Assembly: GCA_963281155.1 (NCBI GenBank)
Contig: CAUJLY010000005.1
Location: 1,302,001 to 1,366,000 of the forward strand
DNA length: 64,000 bases
Origin: Rhabditophanes sp. KR3021
Taxonomy: Eukaryota; Nematoda; Chromadorea; Rhabditida; Alloionematidae
Reading direction: 5' to 3'
This document shows positions 32,853-45,304 of the stretch, piece after piece (position 1 is the stretch's first letter; every line of letters begins with the position of its first letter). The notes under the pieces were generated by a model. That model was given only the letters and a program-made list of their open reading frames with translations, was not told the origin of the DNA and did not search any database. The translations under genes were made by a program, and so were the position numbers.

Positions 32853-33751
32853 ATGGCTCCTCCATCATATGCTGACTTAGGAAAATCCGCCAAGGATCTA
32901 TTCTCAAAGGGATACAGTGAGTTGTCCATTCAATACCAATAATCTATAATCATCCCTTTACAGCCCACGGAGTTTTGAAGCTCGACCTTACAAACAAGAC
33001 TGGGGATTCCAAGGAATACGAATTCAAGTCCACAGCTACTCACGACCTCGCCACTGAAAGTCTTGGATCCACTTTTGATGTCAAGTACAAGTTACCTCAA
33101 TACGGAGCCACTATCACCGAAAAATGGAACTCAAAGAACGTCCTTACTTCCCAAGTCGAAGTCAACGACCAATTAGCTAAAGGTCTTAAGGTTACTCTTG
33201 AAACCGCTTACGGATTAAAGGACGGACACAGAACCGCCAACGTCAAGACCGAATTCGTCAAACCATCTCTTAAATTCAACTCCAACTTGAGTGTTTTGAA
33301 TGCTCCACTTTTGGACTCATCTTTAGTTTTGGAGCAAAGAGATATTTTGTTCGGCCTCCAATCTATTGTCGACATTGCTGGCTCCAAGGTCCGTTCAACC
33401 AACGTAACCGTCGCCAAAATCACTCCTCAATTCTCTTTGACCGGATACGTCAACAACGGAACTGTCTTCGGAGCTTCCCTCTTCCATAGAGCCCACCAAC
33501 ACCTCGACATCGGAGTCCAAACCACCTGGAAGTCTGGAGATGCCAACTACAACTACGCCCTTGCCTGCAAGTACGAAGTCAGCTCAGACCTTACTGCTCG
33601 CGCCAAAATCAACAATGCCTCCGAGGTCGCATTGTCAGCCACCCACAAACTCAGCAGAGAATTAGCCGTCACCGCCACCTCTGACTTCTCTCTCCTTTCC
33701 GCAAAGGCTGGAGCCCATAAATTCGGATTTGGAATTGAATATTCAGCTTAA
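32853..33751 (+). CDS. vdac-1: Voltage-dependent anion channel (mitochondrial porin)
   Basis: Two exons, 32853-32916 and 32964-33751, 283 aa, exactly the standard VDAC length. It starts MAPPSYADLGKSAKDLFSKG (N-terminal helix that lines the pore) and continues as 19 alternating beta strands (e.g. YEFKSTATHD, FDVKYKLPQYGATITEKW, GLKVTLETAY), ending KFGFGIEYSA. It forms the main metabolite pore of the outer mitochondrial membrane. Codons are strongly C-ending in exon 2 (GCC, GTC, ACC), unlike neighbouring genes, as in highly expressed genes. A TTTTTATAG acceptor 23 bp above the ATG suggests trans-splicing or a 5'UTR intron. AATAAA at 33856-33861. Confidence 0.96.
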
Positions 33752-34005
33752 ATTTAATCAACTCCCGCTTGTTAGGTCATGGAGAGAAAGTTATTCTGCT
33801 AGGGTAATAAATTCTAGCTAAATCCATAGTAATGCGTTGCTAATTTGTTTATTTGAATAAAATGAATATTAGTAAATTTAAATGTTCTTTTGGTAGAGTC
33901 TAATTATTTTGGGTTAAATTATTTACTTAATTTAAATTTTTGTTTTACATAAAGTGCAATTATTTGGGGGTAAGATTATCCATTACTTCGTTTTCGGTCG
34001 GTGCC

Positions 34006-34899
34006 ATGAATAACATTTCGATTATTGGGTATTGCGATGACAATTATACTTGCTCCAAGAATTTAAGGGAAACTTGTTTTATGCCTCCTTATAAAGATAT
34101 CTTTGATGAGGATGGTCTTGGCATGTCTCCTGCTGGGTTGTATGGAAAGATCTTTGTGCGATACACAGTCAACAAATTGTTTGGGAAGAAGAAAGTTGAT
34201 ATTTCGACTATGCCGACGGCTTTGACTACGTGCGGGAGATTATTGCTTTATGTTGATACCGCCAAAGGTTTTATATTGAATGTAAAGAAAGTTAAAAAGG
34301 TGACTATTACAAAAGATGAGTTGGCGGATCATTTCGGAATAAATATCAAATTTTCTTTTGGCGTTGTTACCTTGGTCGTGGAAGAGCATGTGCTTACTGT
34401 TTGGTCTTCCAAGTTGTGTAGATGCATGGAAGGAAAAAAATTGAAGCCATTGAGTTATTGCATTGAAGAGAATAATTTTAGTGAGGCTGCTAATAAGAGT
34501 AGATGCATAAGTGAGCAAGAAGTTGTTAGGAATACAGCCAAGAGAGTTGAACTTCCAAACGCAAAAATTGATTCTACTTCAATTTCCAGAAAACAACCTC
34601 CTCCAAGGAGAATCTTCAATTTTAAATCGCCTTTATCTGCAAGTCCTCTTCGAAGATGCCAATCCGAACAAAACACACCTTTAAGTTCAAGAAAGCCAGG
34701 AATGGATATCCACAAGTTTATCGAGTTCAATGCTCGTTTCCAAAAAACCGTAAGCCCCAAAACGATCCATCGTGAACCAATTGCCGAAGAAATTTCCACT
34801 CACGACTATTTCACCTGCGAAGATACTATTCAAAAATCTGTCTCCAATTATTCAAAAAGAATCCCATCCCACCATCAAGATCTTCTCGACGCTAACTAA
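34006..34899 (+). CDS. Unrecognised single-exon protein
   Basis: 297 aa from the first real ATG (MNNISIIGYCDDNYTCSKN); the frame is open a little upstream but lacks an ATG. No signal peptide and no membrane span. The first ~150 residues alternate beta-like strands and a helix (GLYGKIFVRYTVNKLFG, LLLYVDTAKGFILNVKKVKK, FSFGVVTLVVEEHVLTVW), which resembles a PH/PTB-like domain in pattern only. The remainder is Ser/Pro/Arg-rich and probably disordered (SRKQPPPRRIFNFKSPLSAS, SPLRRCQSEQNTPLSSRKPG), with potential phosphorylation sites. A signalling adaptor is a guess. Being intronless among intron-rich genes is odd and could mean a retrocopy. Codon use and length support a true gene. Confidence 0.6.
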   Translation: MNNISIIGYCDDNYTCSKNLRETCFMPPYKDIFDEDGLGMSPAGLYGKIFVRYTVNKLFGKKKVDISTMPTALTTCGRLLLYVDTAKGFILNVKKVKKVTITKDELADHFGINIKFSFGVVTLVVEEHVLTVWSSKLCRCMEGKKLKPLSYCIEENNFSEAANKSRCISEQEVVRNTAKRVELPNAKIDSTSISRKQPPPRRIFNFKSPLSASPLRRCQSEQNTPLSSRKPGMDIHKFIEFNARFQKTVSPKTIHREPIAEEISTHDYFTCEDTIQKSVSNYSKRIPSHHQDLLDAN

Positions 34900-36196
34900 A
34901 TATTAAATCAACTAACCAACACCTAAGCATTTTAACGATTCTTTTGTAAATTTAAATAAATACACGCCTAGTTACCTCATCTTGAATGTAAATAAACTTC
35001 AACCCTTTTACTGTGTTCTAATAAATCCTTTGCTTTCCTTATCTAATCCAAAATTTCAATCATTACCACGACAAGCTAGCGGGCAAAGTTTTTGTTATAT
35101 TTACTAAAGACGTTGCTTATATAGTACTAATGTAATGGCATTTAGCCAATAAAGCATTGACTTACCTAATAGTTTTCAAGACTTGTACAACAAGAATGCC
35201 ATGCCAGGTTCTGAAATGACTTTATCGGTACATTTTTAAAGATTTTTCCTATTCGACAAGTCATCACCTAAATGCATAGTCTTTACGGTGATGTTAATTT
35301 AGCATTCGCACAAACAAATAAGAAAATTTCCAAATCCTTATGGATGAGAGATTCATTTTGTTCAAACGTATGATCAATTGTCCTTGGACATGGTAGATGA
35401 TCTCTCAACATGACTGCTACTGGTACAAAAGGATAAATTAATGAAGAGTCTCTTGAAAGGCATCCTAGTGAAAATATCCTCAAACTACTAAAGGAAAATG
35501 GAAAGCCCTTTAACCACTTTGCGCCGATATTAAGTACAAAAGATCAACCTGGAAAGAAACCTTCCCTCCATACAAATATTGAAATCCCACCCTCAAAAGA
35601 CCATGCCAATACAATGTACTACAACTTATTTACTTACTATTCATCCTAAAATATTAACAAACTCTCATACTTAACATACTTCCATCTTTCTAATTAGATC
35701 GAAATTTTGTTTCAATAAAACCAACGGTAAACTTCTGTCTTATTATAATTTCCGTTTGAGCAAATTTTGAATCAAATCAATGTGAAGGATGTTGTGCATA
35801 AATATAGTTTCCTCCTTAACTTTTCCTTTTTGTGATTCTTTACTATACTAAAATTAACCTTTCCGAATACTTGATCAAAAATCTTTTCCAAAACAGAACC
35901 TTGATCTGGTATTAATACGATTTTGCGACTCTCTTTTTCTATTGTTTAGTAAGTATCACACGTTTCTTCATCACCAAACATACTATCAATTTGATACAAC
36001 ATGAAACTTTTTTCTAAACATCACCGACAAATTAATTTTAGTCAATTACAATAAATTTACTTAGTTGACTAAAAAAATTTTACATATCTTTTCCCAACAA
36101 CAAAGTTTATTATAAATACAAACAAGTTATTTACTTTACTCTTCATTTTCATCGAAACCCTTTTAGGTGCAAACAACTTTAGTAAAATTAATTAGA
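34900..36196. other. Spacer between unknown gene and dehydrogenase
   Basis: AT-rich, about 1.3 kb, no convincing frame (minus 35283-35483 looks fortuitous). A CTTTTAG ending at 36166, 30 bp before the dehydrogenase ATG, is a possible trans-splice acceptor. Confidence 0.4.
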
Positions 36197-37420
36197 ATGT
36201 TACTGGAAAAGAAGCGATCTACCTCACACGCCATCAACATCGATGCCGATTCGATAGGTAACTACATAAGACTCTTTCTTTACAATGTCCTTTTTAGAAA
36301 CAAAACCAAAAAAAGGTTGCGAGCCTTTGCACACGCAAATTCTAATGACAATCGCCTTTTGGTTTCTTTACATGGCAATCTTTTTTACTAAAGACGTGCC
36401 ACGCTACTTTAAACTAAGAAGAAAGGATGTTACGGGTAAAGTACGTTTGTTTAGGTGGAATATTAAAAAATATAGCACTACATTTATTTGTTTAAACGAC
36501 TTGTAAAAGAAAGCACTTTGTTCTCTTGGTAATTTGTCAACTAAGATAATAAAGTAGTGTTGGTGATAATTTATTAAGTCTATCATTCCAGGTAATAGTA
36601 ATAACTGGCGGTGCCCTCGGAATCGGCCAATCTCTTGCCTACAAATTTGCTTTAACTCACAAAGCTAAAGTTGTAATTGTCGATATAAATGAAAGTGAAG
36701 GAAACAAAACTTTAAACCACATCACGTCCTCCTCGGGTATTGCTTACTTTTTCAAATGCGATGTCTCGAAGGGTTCGGATTTGTTAAAAGTTGCTCAATC
36801 AATCTACGAGCATCCTGACCTTGGAACAGTAGATATTTTGCTTTGTAATGCAGCTGTATTGAGATTCGGTGATATTTTGAATTTGACAGAAGACGATTAT
36901 AGGCTAAATAATGATATTAATATATTAGGATATATTTTGACGGTAAAGGCATTTTTGCCACAGATGATTCAATTGAATAAAGGACAAGTCGTTTTTATGG
37001 GGTCCATTTGTTCCTTTTACGGAGATTCTTCAGGAACGGCTTATTGCACGGCAAAATTTGCTGTAAGGGGGTTGTTGGAGTCTATTAGGATTGAATTGTT
37101 GGAGAGGGGAAAGAAGGGTGTGGCGACTACTATTATTCATCCTTATTTTGTTAGGACTGGCTTAATTACGGGGCAGATTAAGGATCCCTTCAGCACGTTA
37201 GTTTTCATTTTCCTTGATTATAAATTTGTTTAGGTTCTTTGATGTCTTGACAGTTGAAGAATGCGTCCAATTATCAATAGACGCAATTCTAAAAGAAAGA
37301 GTCGAAGCTTTCATCCCAGGGTCTCTCAGTCTCCTTTGCTACTATATGAAATGTTTCAATACCGTCAACATTTTTCCATATGGCAGAAAATTCTTCAACT
37401 TTAAACATGAACCTATCTAG
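36197..37420 (+). CDS. Short-chain dehydrogenase/reductase, membrane-anchored (SDR16C-like)
   Basis: Four exons: 36197-36257, 36298-36440, 36592-37196, 37234-37420; 331 aa. An N-terminal hydrophobic anchor (ILMTIAFWFLYMAIFF) and RYFKLRRKDVTGK precede the Rossmann fold VIVITGGALGIGQSLAYKF (TGxxxGxG, residues 73-80), VVIVDINESEG, LLCNAAVL (NAG-type motif), the active Ser in FMGSICSFYG, and Tyr219/Lys223 in TAYCTAK. The arrangement matches retinol/17-beta-hydroxysteroid dehydrogenases of the SDR16C group on ER or lipid-droplet membranes. Substrate is unknown. The third donor is GTTAGT, non-consensus but supported by frame (DPFST joined to FFDVLTVEEC). The exon 2/3 boundary was placed to give TGKVIVITGG. 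Confidence 0.9.
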
Positions 37421-37960
37421 TACAATTAAAAGGAAACCACTTTTTTGTGTCTTTCATCTATGTGTAATAAAAAAGAATTAATTTCAACTTACATAAAACT
37501 AATTACAAAGTCATCAGGATAAAAAAGATTTTATTACAAAAAGAATTAAAAAAGGTTTTTACAATTATAATTACAGAATGTCTTTTTGTTGATAAATCAA
37601 AAAAGGCATAAAGGTATTTGAGTAAGGCGAGATAAAGAGACATCTGCCTCGATAACTTGTTTTTGGTAAAATGGTATGCCATTAGCTGATGCCCATAGTC
37701 TACCACCACTAAGGCTACTCTTGTTTGCAAAATAATAATAAATATACGAAGAAGGCACTGGTCCGAGAGTGGGTGGAGTGATTGCAATTATTAAATTAAC
37801 ATAATTATGATTAATTAATAAGAATAGAATTTGCGTGGTTGAGAAGGGAGAGATTTGTGTGATTAATTGAAGTCTTGGTGGTCATATTAGTGATTAATAT
37901 TAATAAAAATTTCAAATTAATAATGCTGATTGGATATAATTGGATTTAGTGGGTAGGAAA
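37421..37960. other. Spacer between convergent genes
   Basis: 540 bp containing the 3' UTRs. A minus-strand 94-codon frame (37503-37787) has no motif and an alternative start; I do not support it. Confidence 0.45.
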
Positions 37961-39663
37961 TTAGAAGTGAGTTGCATTTGTGCAGGAGATGCCTTCATTT
38001 CTGGCTTCATATTCGGCTTGGTCATGGACGTTTAGGAGAGCCTCGCTGTAGGCGGAGAAGGACTCTGTGGAGTCATAAGTCGTTGAAATGAGAGTTCCTG
38101 CGCAATCTACAGAATGGTAGTAAATTGGCATTGCACTTCTACGATAGTCGGGTCTAACCATTTGATAGGCAAGCGAAAGGTGGTCATCATTGCTGATAAT
38201 GGTTAATCCTTCAAGCCGTTGATTTAGGGTTCTGATGAACATACTTCCAAAGGCTACAATGCATATCTTCTTGTCTGATTTGTCTACTTGACGATCACAT
38301 AGCTTAAAATATTTGTCCAGGACATTGTAGTAAGTTTCAGCTCTAAAATTTTGAATGTGTGGGATAAAAATGTAATTTGTTTTGAGTGAAATCAATCCTT
38401 GAAGCCCAGACATCGTGAAATTACATTTAGGTGCATCACACCACTTTCTTTTACCAGCAAATTGAACTAAAAAGCCTTCTAAATTGGGAATAGCCATCAA
38501 GAAATTGTCATCCAAGAAAAAGTCGTCAGGTTCAACGTCTTGAAAGTGGAGTTTCTTGATTTGTTCGTTTTTGCGCAGCCAGATAAGTAAAGGTTTCTTG
38601 CAACTTGTTTTAAGTCTGCCCATGATCACTACTGCCCTAGGTTGGAATGTGGAAGGAGCATGGTTAAAAATGTCAAAGAGTGCACTATTGATGATCACAC
38701 TTTCGCACAAGAATAATTTGCCGGTAAAGTTTACAAACTTGAGAATATTTGGTAGTTGTTTAATTTGCATGGTAAGACCTTTGTCGTCTAAAGTTGCAGC
38801 TATATCAATCAGAATGGCTCCTTTTTTCTTAACTTCGAGAGCATCTTCCGCAGGACTGATTACGATGGCCTTTTTGGTGATCCTGTAACGGTGACGACTA
38901 AAGACGGTCTCTACCCTGCCTTTGAATTCTTGAGAGACTGATCGAGCGTTCAATAGTTGAGTTAGGTCCCTTTGTTTATCTGGGACATGAGATAAAATGC
39001 GTTGCCAGATTTCGTTGGGAAGTAGGTTGAAAATTTCATTTTTTTTGGACTCCGCTCTTTCAACTTCTTGCTTTTTCTCAAAGGCAGCTCGTATGTCCAC
39101 AAAATCTTCCTCTGCAATTGTTTCCATTTCATAGATTTCACCAAGTCTTTGAACGTTATTGTTCTCGTACACCCTCTTCTGTCTTTGTCCCTCCTCACTT
39201 GCCAAATACTCGAAATAAAACTGCTGCAACATAATAAACCTGGTCTCGTCTTGATGATACATTTCCAGTGGAATAATATGATTCATTGGATATCTTATAT
39301 TAGGAGTCATGTATTGACCTGCCATCAAAGCATTACTGATTAATTCTCGAGCATAATGTACTGAGGCTACCGATCCAACCATTTTCAAAGGAGTATACAA
39401 TTCATTTGCTCTTGCTCTTTCGAATCGTAGTATAACGTTTGCTTTGTGCTGAAAAAGAACATCAAGTAATCATCAAAACAAGTATCACGTAATCATCAGA
39501 TTAACAATTAATCATCAAAACAAGTATCATGTAGAAACCTTACCTCTATCGCATTAATAGTAGAACCTCCAGCGCCAATAATAACCCCAATACAAGAATT
39601 ATGAATCAAAATATTGTGTGAAATATTAATAATATCCATCTCCCTTCTTAGCTCAAAAGCCAT
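37961..39663 (-). CDS. KH-domain plus F-box protein
   Basis: Two exons, 39663-39544 and 39448-37961, 535 aa. The N-terminal KH domain spans the intron: MAFELRREMDIINISHNILI, then NSCIGVIIGAGGSTINAIE with the GxxG loop GAGG, joined to HKANVILRFERARANELYTP and HYARELISNALMAG. After an acidic linker (EIYEMETIAEEDFVDIRAAF) comes an F-box, LLPNEIWQRILSHVPDKQ with LLNARSVSQEFKGRV, then ~350 residues with leucine-rich, beta/alpha-like text. KH domains bind single-stranded RNA; F-boxes recruit Skp1. The pair in one chain suggests an RNA-directed ubiquitin ligase adaptor; this is inference. A TTACAG acceptor 16 bp above the ATG may be a trans-splice site. A small candidate 5'UTR exon (TTTTTCAG to GTAAGT) is at about 40049-40066. 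Confidence 0.8.
39467..39533 (-). repeat. 25-bp direct repeat in the KH/F-box intron
   Basis: TAATCATCAAAACAAGTATC followed by (A)(C/T)GTA appears at about 39467 and 39509 on the plus strand. It fills most of the 95-bp intron. Confidence 0.6.
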
Positions 39664-42087
39664 GTTCGTTGTAGTCAACCTGTAAGTTGGAATAAAAGCT
39701 CGTTATTAACATCAAAAGTTTTATATAACAAATAATAAGTGTAGGTAAATAGGCATCCATCTCATTAATGTTATCAGAACGTCGAACAACTTAAGGACAT
39801 TTATCACATAAATATATCAATATATTACTATTAAATCAACACTAAACAATTGTTAATTGCCTTTCCCTGTGGCACACACGTCTCTTACTGCCGTTTGCTA
39901 AAAAATTAACAAATTTTCATTCTCATTCAATCTCATATATGATATATAAAAGTGTGCATATACAATATATTTATTTAATTTATATTAAAGGATGATGACA
40001 TGATAATGATGATAAAAGAGAATATATGAAGAAATGTACTTACGGCTTTGCAACACATTTTCTGAAAAATGGGAAGATATAATTTTGTGTTGTTGTATCA
40101 ATGAATGTTTTGATGATTATAATTCTTCTCAAAAGTTTAAAGTATGATGATGACTTTTTTAAACTAACTGCAAATTATCATTACCGCACAAAGTCATCAA
40201 ACTTTGTGATGAGAAATCCTAAAAACTTTGTACCTTCCCCTTTACTCGAGTTATAGCAAACGGCCACGCTTTACACACACCTTCATTAAAAGTAAAAGCA
40301 GCGTCAAAATATTGTACAACAAAAAATGAAATTCAACAGCCAAGAGGTCTAATTAAGAATCTAAATAAATTAACACTCAGCCACCATCACCAAAAGACGA
40401 TTGTTTGATATAATTTTCTCAATAAAATCTAATTACACTTGATGAATTGATGTTAAAAAAGAAATTTTCAATCATTGCTACCCAAAAAAACCACCCATAC
40501 TAATCAAGCCTACCACTATGATGCTCACACAAATAATATATAAATTTAAGGTCCTGCCACTTTTTCTACCTACACCAGTGGGCAACAAAGAAATACCCCA
40601 TTAATTTATTGGGACCTTGTGGAAACTTTCGGGATGGAAATATACTCATCTTACTAAATTAACGGGGTTGATAGTTGAATATATATAAATTGTGATGATT
40701 CGTGTTAGAGGTAGGAGAGGTGTAAAGAAGCTTATAATTTGATGATGCTAGTTGGGAATTGTTTTTGTTGAGAGATGCTTGGAGGTGGGTTGTTTTTTGG
40801 TGTGAGAAAGATAATAATAATTGTAAATAACAGAATCAAAGTCGTATATTTATAATTAGCTACAAAAAGAAAGTACTTTTTAAGTTGGGTGGTTTGTTAG
40901 GAAATATGTTGGTTAGAAAAAGAAATTTTTTTTATATGCCTTTCTCCTCAATGTGAAAAAAATATATGAAGGGGGTTTTTCGTATATAGGGACCTACATG
41001 GTAACAGTGCGGTGCTTTTGTACTTTGGAAGTGTGGGTATGAATGTATGTGCAGAGTGTTGACAGAAATGTATCAACACCCAGACTTCCCAAAGACAATC
41101 AGTTTGGTGCAGCACAAGTGAAATGAATAAATATTATGTACAAATTTTAAATGCGCATTGTATATAGTGAATGATTATTAAAAAATGCCTAGGCATGACA
41201 TGAAAAAAGTTCTAACACTTTATTATCTTTTTATTGGTAAGATTGGCAATATAGGGAAGTGTACATATATTATACAAATGAAATAGCATGTATACATATT
41301 TTCCTTTTTTGATAAAACGTAAAAATAGCTCAAATTGAAAATACTCTCGAATTTGCTGATGGCGACTTTTGTTCCCATACACTATATAATAAATATTTAA
41401 ACAAATTTACAATAAATTAGCTATTAACAACACCACACCTCTTTAGACTTATTAAACGGGGATCACATCATGAGCAATAGTAAAAAAATTATATATGTTA
41501 TATTATGTTTCTTAAAAATGTAATAATATATGGTACCAATTGTCAACAAGAAATTATATGTATTTTGCTCTCTTTTTATGCCTTTCTACCATTTGTTGTT
41601 TTGGAATAGGAGCAACAGATTAAAATGGTGTGGCATTAAATTTCTATATAATTTGAATTAACTTTTTTGATATCCCAAAACCTGACGACATGCTAAAAAG
41701 GCTAAACGATTCTTTAGCAAATACTTCACTTTAATGCAAATTCAGCTTGCGGTCTTAATTAAAAATGGCAAATTGGATGGAATAAAGTTAATGAATGTCA
41801 AATAGATGTAAAGGAAGTGTCTTTAATGGTGCGAATATTAATTGGATGGTATGCATTTAGCTTCTTTTGTTTAGATGAAAGAATTTACATAAACATTAAT
41901 TAACGACATATATCTATATTCATTTATTTATATGATATTCCTTTGATCTCTGCTACCAAATTACTTTTATATAAACAAAACAAAAAGGAAGAAAAAGATT
42001 AAAAGAAAGATTTGTTATTTCAACATCAAATGTAACAATTTATTTCTTAATAACATAGAAGCGCAAAACAATGACATAGTTCACAAC
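39664..42087. other. 2.4-kb gene-poor spacer
   Basis: Upstream region of the KH/F-box gene and 3' region of rpl-35. AT-rich, with no supported frame, RNA or repeat apart from a possible 5'UTR exon near 40049-40066 (minus). Confidence 0.4.
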
Positions 42088-42555
42088 TTAAGCCTTAAGA
42101 GCATAAACACGCTTTGGGAAAGCACGGAGTTTAGCCAATGATTTTGGTGACTTCAATTTAAGTTCAGATGCAGTCAAAGCCTTGCGGATAGCACGGGTCT
42201 TCTTGGCTCTGAGTTGAGTTGGAAGGAATTTTTTTCCCTAAAATTAGATTAGATTAGTTTTTGTCATGTTTAAGGTTAAAATTACCTTGTAAAACTTTCT
42301 CAATTCTTGTCTTTCGGTTTGAGTAATAATAGTCAAAACGCGGGCGATAGTTTTGCGGACAATTCTGATCTTGGAAAGTTTGGAAGCAGCTCCTCCGGAA
42401 ACTTGGGCAACCTAAATTAAGTTAAGATAAATGAGAGCTTATAAAAGGGCACAACTTACTCTAAGAGAGGCAAGTTCGATCTTTTGTTCTTCGAGAAGCT
42501 TCAAAAGTTCATCTTTCTTCTTTAAACGAAGTTCTGGAGCACGATTCTTAGACAT
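42088..42555 (-). CDS. rpl-35: 60S ribosomal protein L35 (uL29)
   Basis: Three exons: 42555-42460, 42411-42286, 42237-42088; 123 aa, the usual eukaryotic length, and all junctions in phase 0. Starts [20 protein letters not shown], continues [20 protein letters not shown] and [20 protein letters not shown], and ends [12 protein letters not shown], all classic L35. It sits at the polypeptide exit tunnel and helps dock SRP. Codons are biased to C/T-ending preferred ones, fitting high expression. TTACTTGCAG ends 8 bases above the ATG, a strong trans-splice acceptor candidate. Confidence 0.97.
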
Positions 42556-45025
42556 ATTTAAACCTGCAAGTAAATAAAGTTAATATTGCCAATTTAAGAG
42601 TAATTTAAAAGGGATAAACGAGTTTATGGCATTTTTGGGTGTTTAAAGTGCGAAAATATATCTAAATAAATGGTTAATAATTTTTACAATAATTTAGAAT
42701 CCGTGGGGAAGCCTTTAAGAAACTTTATAGATCAATTTTGGGTAATTGTTAGAGCAAAATAAAAATTTAAAAATCCCATTTATGCGTTGTCCCAATCGGT
42801 AGGCAACAATCGTCTGACAATCGTGGTAGGAACCACAATGATAGTTAGGATCAAGTGGAAAGTTAATAAATGGAGATGGCAGGAAGAGCGGTAAAATTGA
42901 TGCTTTACAAAAGAACGATGGGATTTAATATTAAATAGATACAAATATTACAACTAATTGGTGCTTGTGATCACAATTGAACTAATTTTTTTTGTTTTTA
43001 AAAGGTACAAAATAGTTTAAATCTGTCATTTTGGCTAAGACATATTAATTGCACACAAAATATATTCAATTATCAGATATTATTTATAATTAAATCCTTA
43101 TTTGGTTAATTTGAAGAATCATGCTAAAATAATTAGTGCCAATTATTTTACTATTCTGCGAATGATATTTTGCTTCTTTTAACGTTAAAAATAGATGATT
43201 AAGGCTCTTTAATAGTTCTTTTCGTACTGCATATTTAGGATTAACGGCTTAATACATGTTAAAAACTTTTGTTTATTTTTTTTGAATAATCCAGAGGATT
43301 CACTATATCTAAATTTGTCTTAATCGTCTTTTCCACGTTAATGTTTCTATCGTTTGAGAGTTCATCATTAGTTCAAAGATGTAGACTGAAGAAATTTTGA
43401 ACTCTTAAGCATTTTATTTGCGCGTTTACTTGGATTAGTTATCGGCAATGATCTGTTTTCAGTATGCATACAAAATAAAATTGTATATTTAAAAAAATAC
43501 AGGTATATTTGATAATAAATGAAGGCAAGTAATTAATTGTTGAGTTAATATGTTTCTTTGTATGTTAGCTCATTGTGAGAGGTATATGAATATGCATTTC
43601 AGATAAATTAACAAGTTTGGCAAATATCATTCAAAATTAAATGCATATTCTTTGAATCATTATAGTTAAGTAATACAAAAATAAGTTCTATTCACAGAAA
43701 ATTGGGCAATTTGTTGATATTTATTTCAATTAAATGCAGTGTAATATTTATTGCCTTTTTCTAATTATATAAATATGCATATTAGGAGAAATCTTTTTAA
43801 TTAAAACATGAAACTTGAAGTACTTATAAATCTAATCAAGTTCCTATATTAATTAATGGCAACGATGGCGACATTGATGATTTTAAATCAAATCTGTTAT
43901 GTTGGATTAGTTTTAAGGATATTTAACTAATGATTTGTCAGACATCTAATTAAATTGTGCTTCTTATGGTTTCGACAAGGTAGAAATATGCTGATTTATT
44001 ACTTCATTCGATACTAAATGCGTCTGAAAAAAAGGTTATAATTCTTTATATTAAATCCTTTTCAAGAATAAATTTTTGTAAAAAATTGTAATATTTATCA
44101 AATGCCTAATAGCTTAATTGGACAATATTCAGTGAGTACACTCATAATCAAGTTTTTGCAATTGGCATCTGAAGTGCCTGTATAGAATACATTATTGCAA
44201 AGTTGATGTAAGACATTCTCCATGACAGATTATTTATATGGCTTATATTTGCATATACTTGTGAGTTGATTTTAATGCACATTCACAAAAACAAGCAAGC
44301 ATTTACCTAATAATTTGAGCTTATTGCTTTTTTGATCATACATTACTTTTTCTTAAAAATAAGAATCGTTTTCTTGCAAGATTATTTATTCTTGGAGTAA
44401 TGCGTAGACTAATTGAATCTATTTATTAATACACTACGTCTCAAATATACTCCTGTAACTCCGGAGGATTTGCATAATAATAAAATCTGCATGCAGAATT
44501 GTATTCTTTCAGGGTAAATGCTGAAACATGCATAGAATAGTTCGATTAAAACCAATGAATTAAGAAAATGAAAACACGTCAACTTTTGCTGGAAAATCAA
44601 CGTTAACCCCAAATACATTAATCCTGAAGCAAATTCCCTTAGGTTTAATTCATTAAACAACCATCTTTATCTGGTATTACCGAATCCAAATGCAAAGATT
44701 AACCTAAAACATATACTATTAATCCATCAAACATGTGTATTTTTATACTAAAAAAACAAAAATTACGCCACTTTTAAACTTTTGTAAAAGTTTATTATCA
44801 AAGGGGCAGAGTGTGTTGTTTTTTATCATAAATAATTCAAGATCTTTTCCATGAATGGGTAAATTATTTTCAAATAAACACTTACAACACATTAAAAATA
44901 ATAGTATTAATAAAATGTATTTGATTTTTTCCAAATAACCATTTGAATCTTCATAAACACACTTCTTGTTGTTGCCTCTCCACTATCCCTAAACTTAATC
45001 AAAAAAGCCAACGACTCAAACAACA
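42556..45025. other. 2.5-kb gene-poor spacer
   Basis: AT-rich. Two minus-strand frames, 44409-44660 and 44743-44934 (the latter with a hydrophobic start ILLILLFLMCC but no ATG at its head), are unsupported. An acceptor-like TTGCAG at about 42565 belongs to rpl-35. Confidence 0.4.
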
Positions 45026-45304
45026 ATGCTAAAACAATTGAGTAAATTGATAAAGAAACAAAAGGCCGAGATGCCATCAGGTACAAGTCATTACTTCTTC
45101 TACAAACTAAACATCATCACACCCCTTACCTTCTGCCTGGTTTCCAAATAATGCTAAAATAATAATTGATCATTTGCAGGAAGACAAAAGTTAAGAGGGC
45201 ACTTTTTGTTTCAGGCTCGATCTTATTTAATTTATCTTATCCGTATCATCAATTATATTTTTTTCACTTGGCTTCAATTTTGGCCAGGAACAATCCTCTC
45301 TTGA
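45026..45304 (+). CDS. Possible small basic membrane protein
   Basis: Two putative exons, 45026-45080 and 45180-45304, 59 aa: MLKQLSKLIKKQKAEMPSG, then RQKLRGHFLFQARSYLIYLI and a hydrophobic stretch RIINYIFFTWLQFWPG. The start context AACAATGC, a CAG|GTACAAG donor and an ATTTGCAG acceptor fit, and the local base composition is less AT-rich than its surroundings. There is no homology I recognise. Unspliced, exon 1 stays open for 41 codons. It could be real, a fragment of a larger gene, or chance. Confidence 0.3.

Noticed and set aside
38556..39343. Plus-strand frames inside the KH/F-box gene
   Set aside because: Shadows of the 496-codon minus-strand exon.
44743..44934. Minus-strand frame with hydrophobic start and CPFDNKLLQ
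   Set aside because: No ATG at its head, no upstream exon visible, ends in a poly-T tract.
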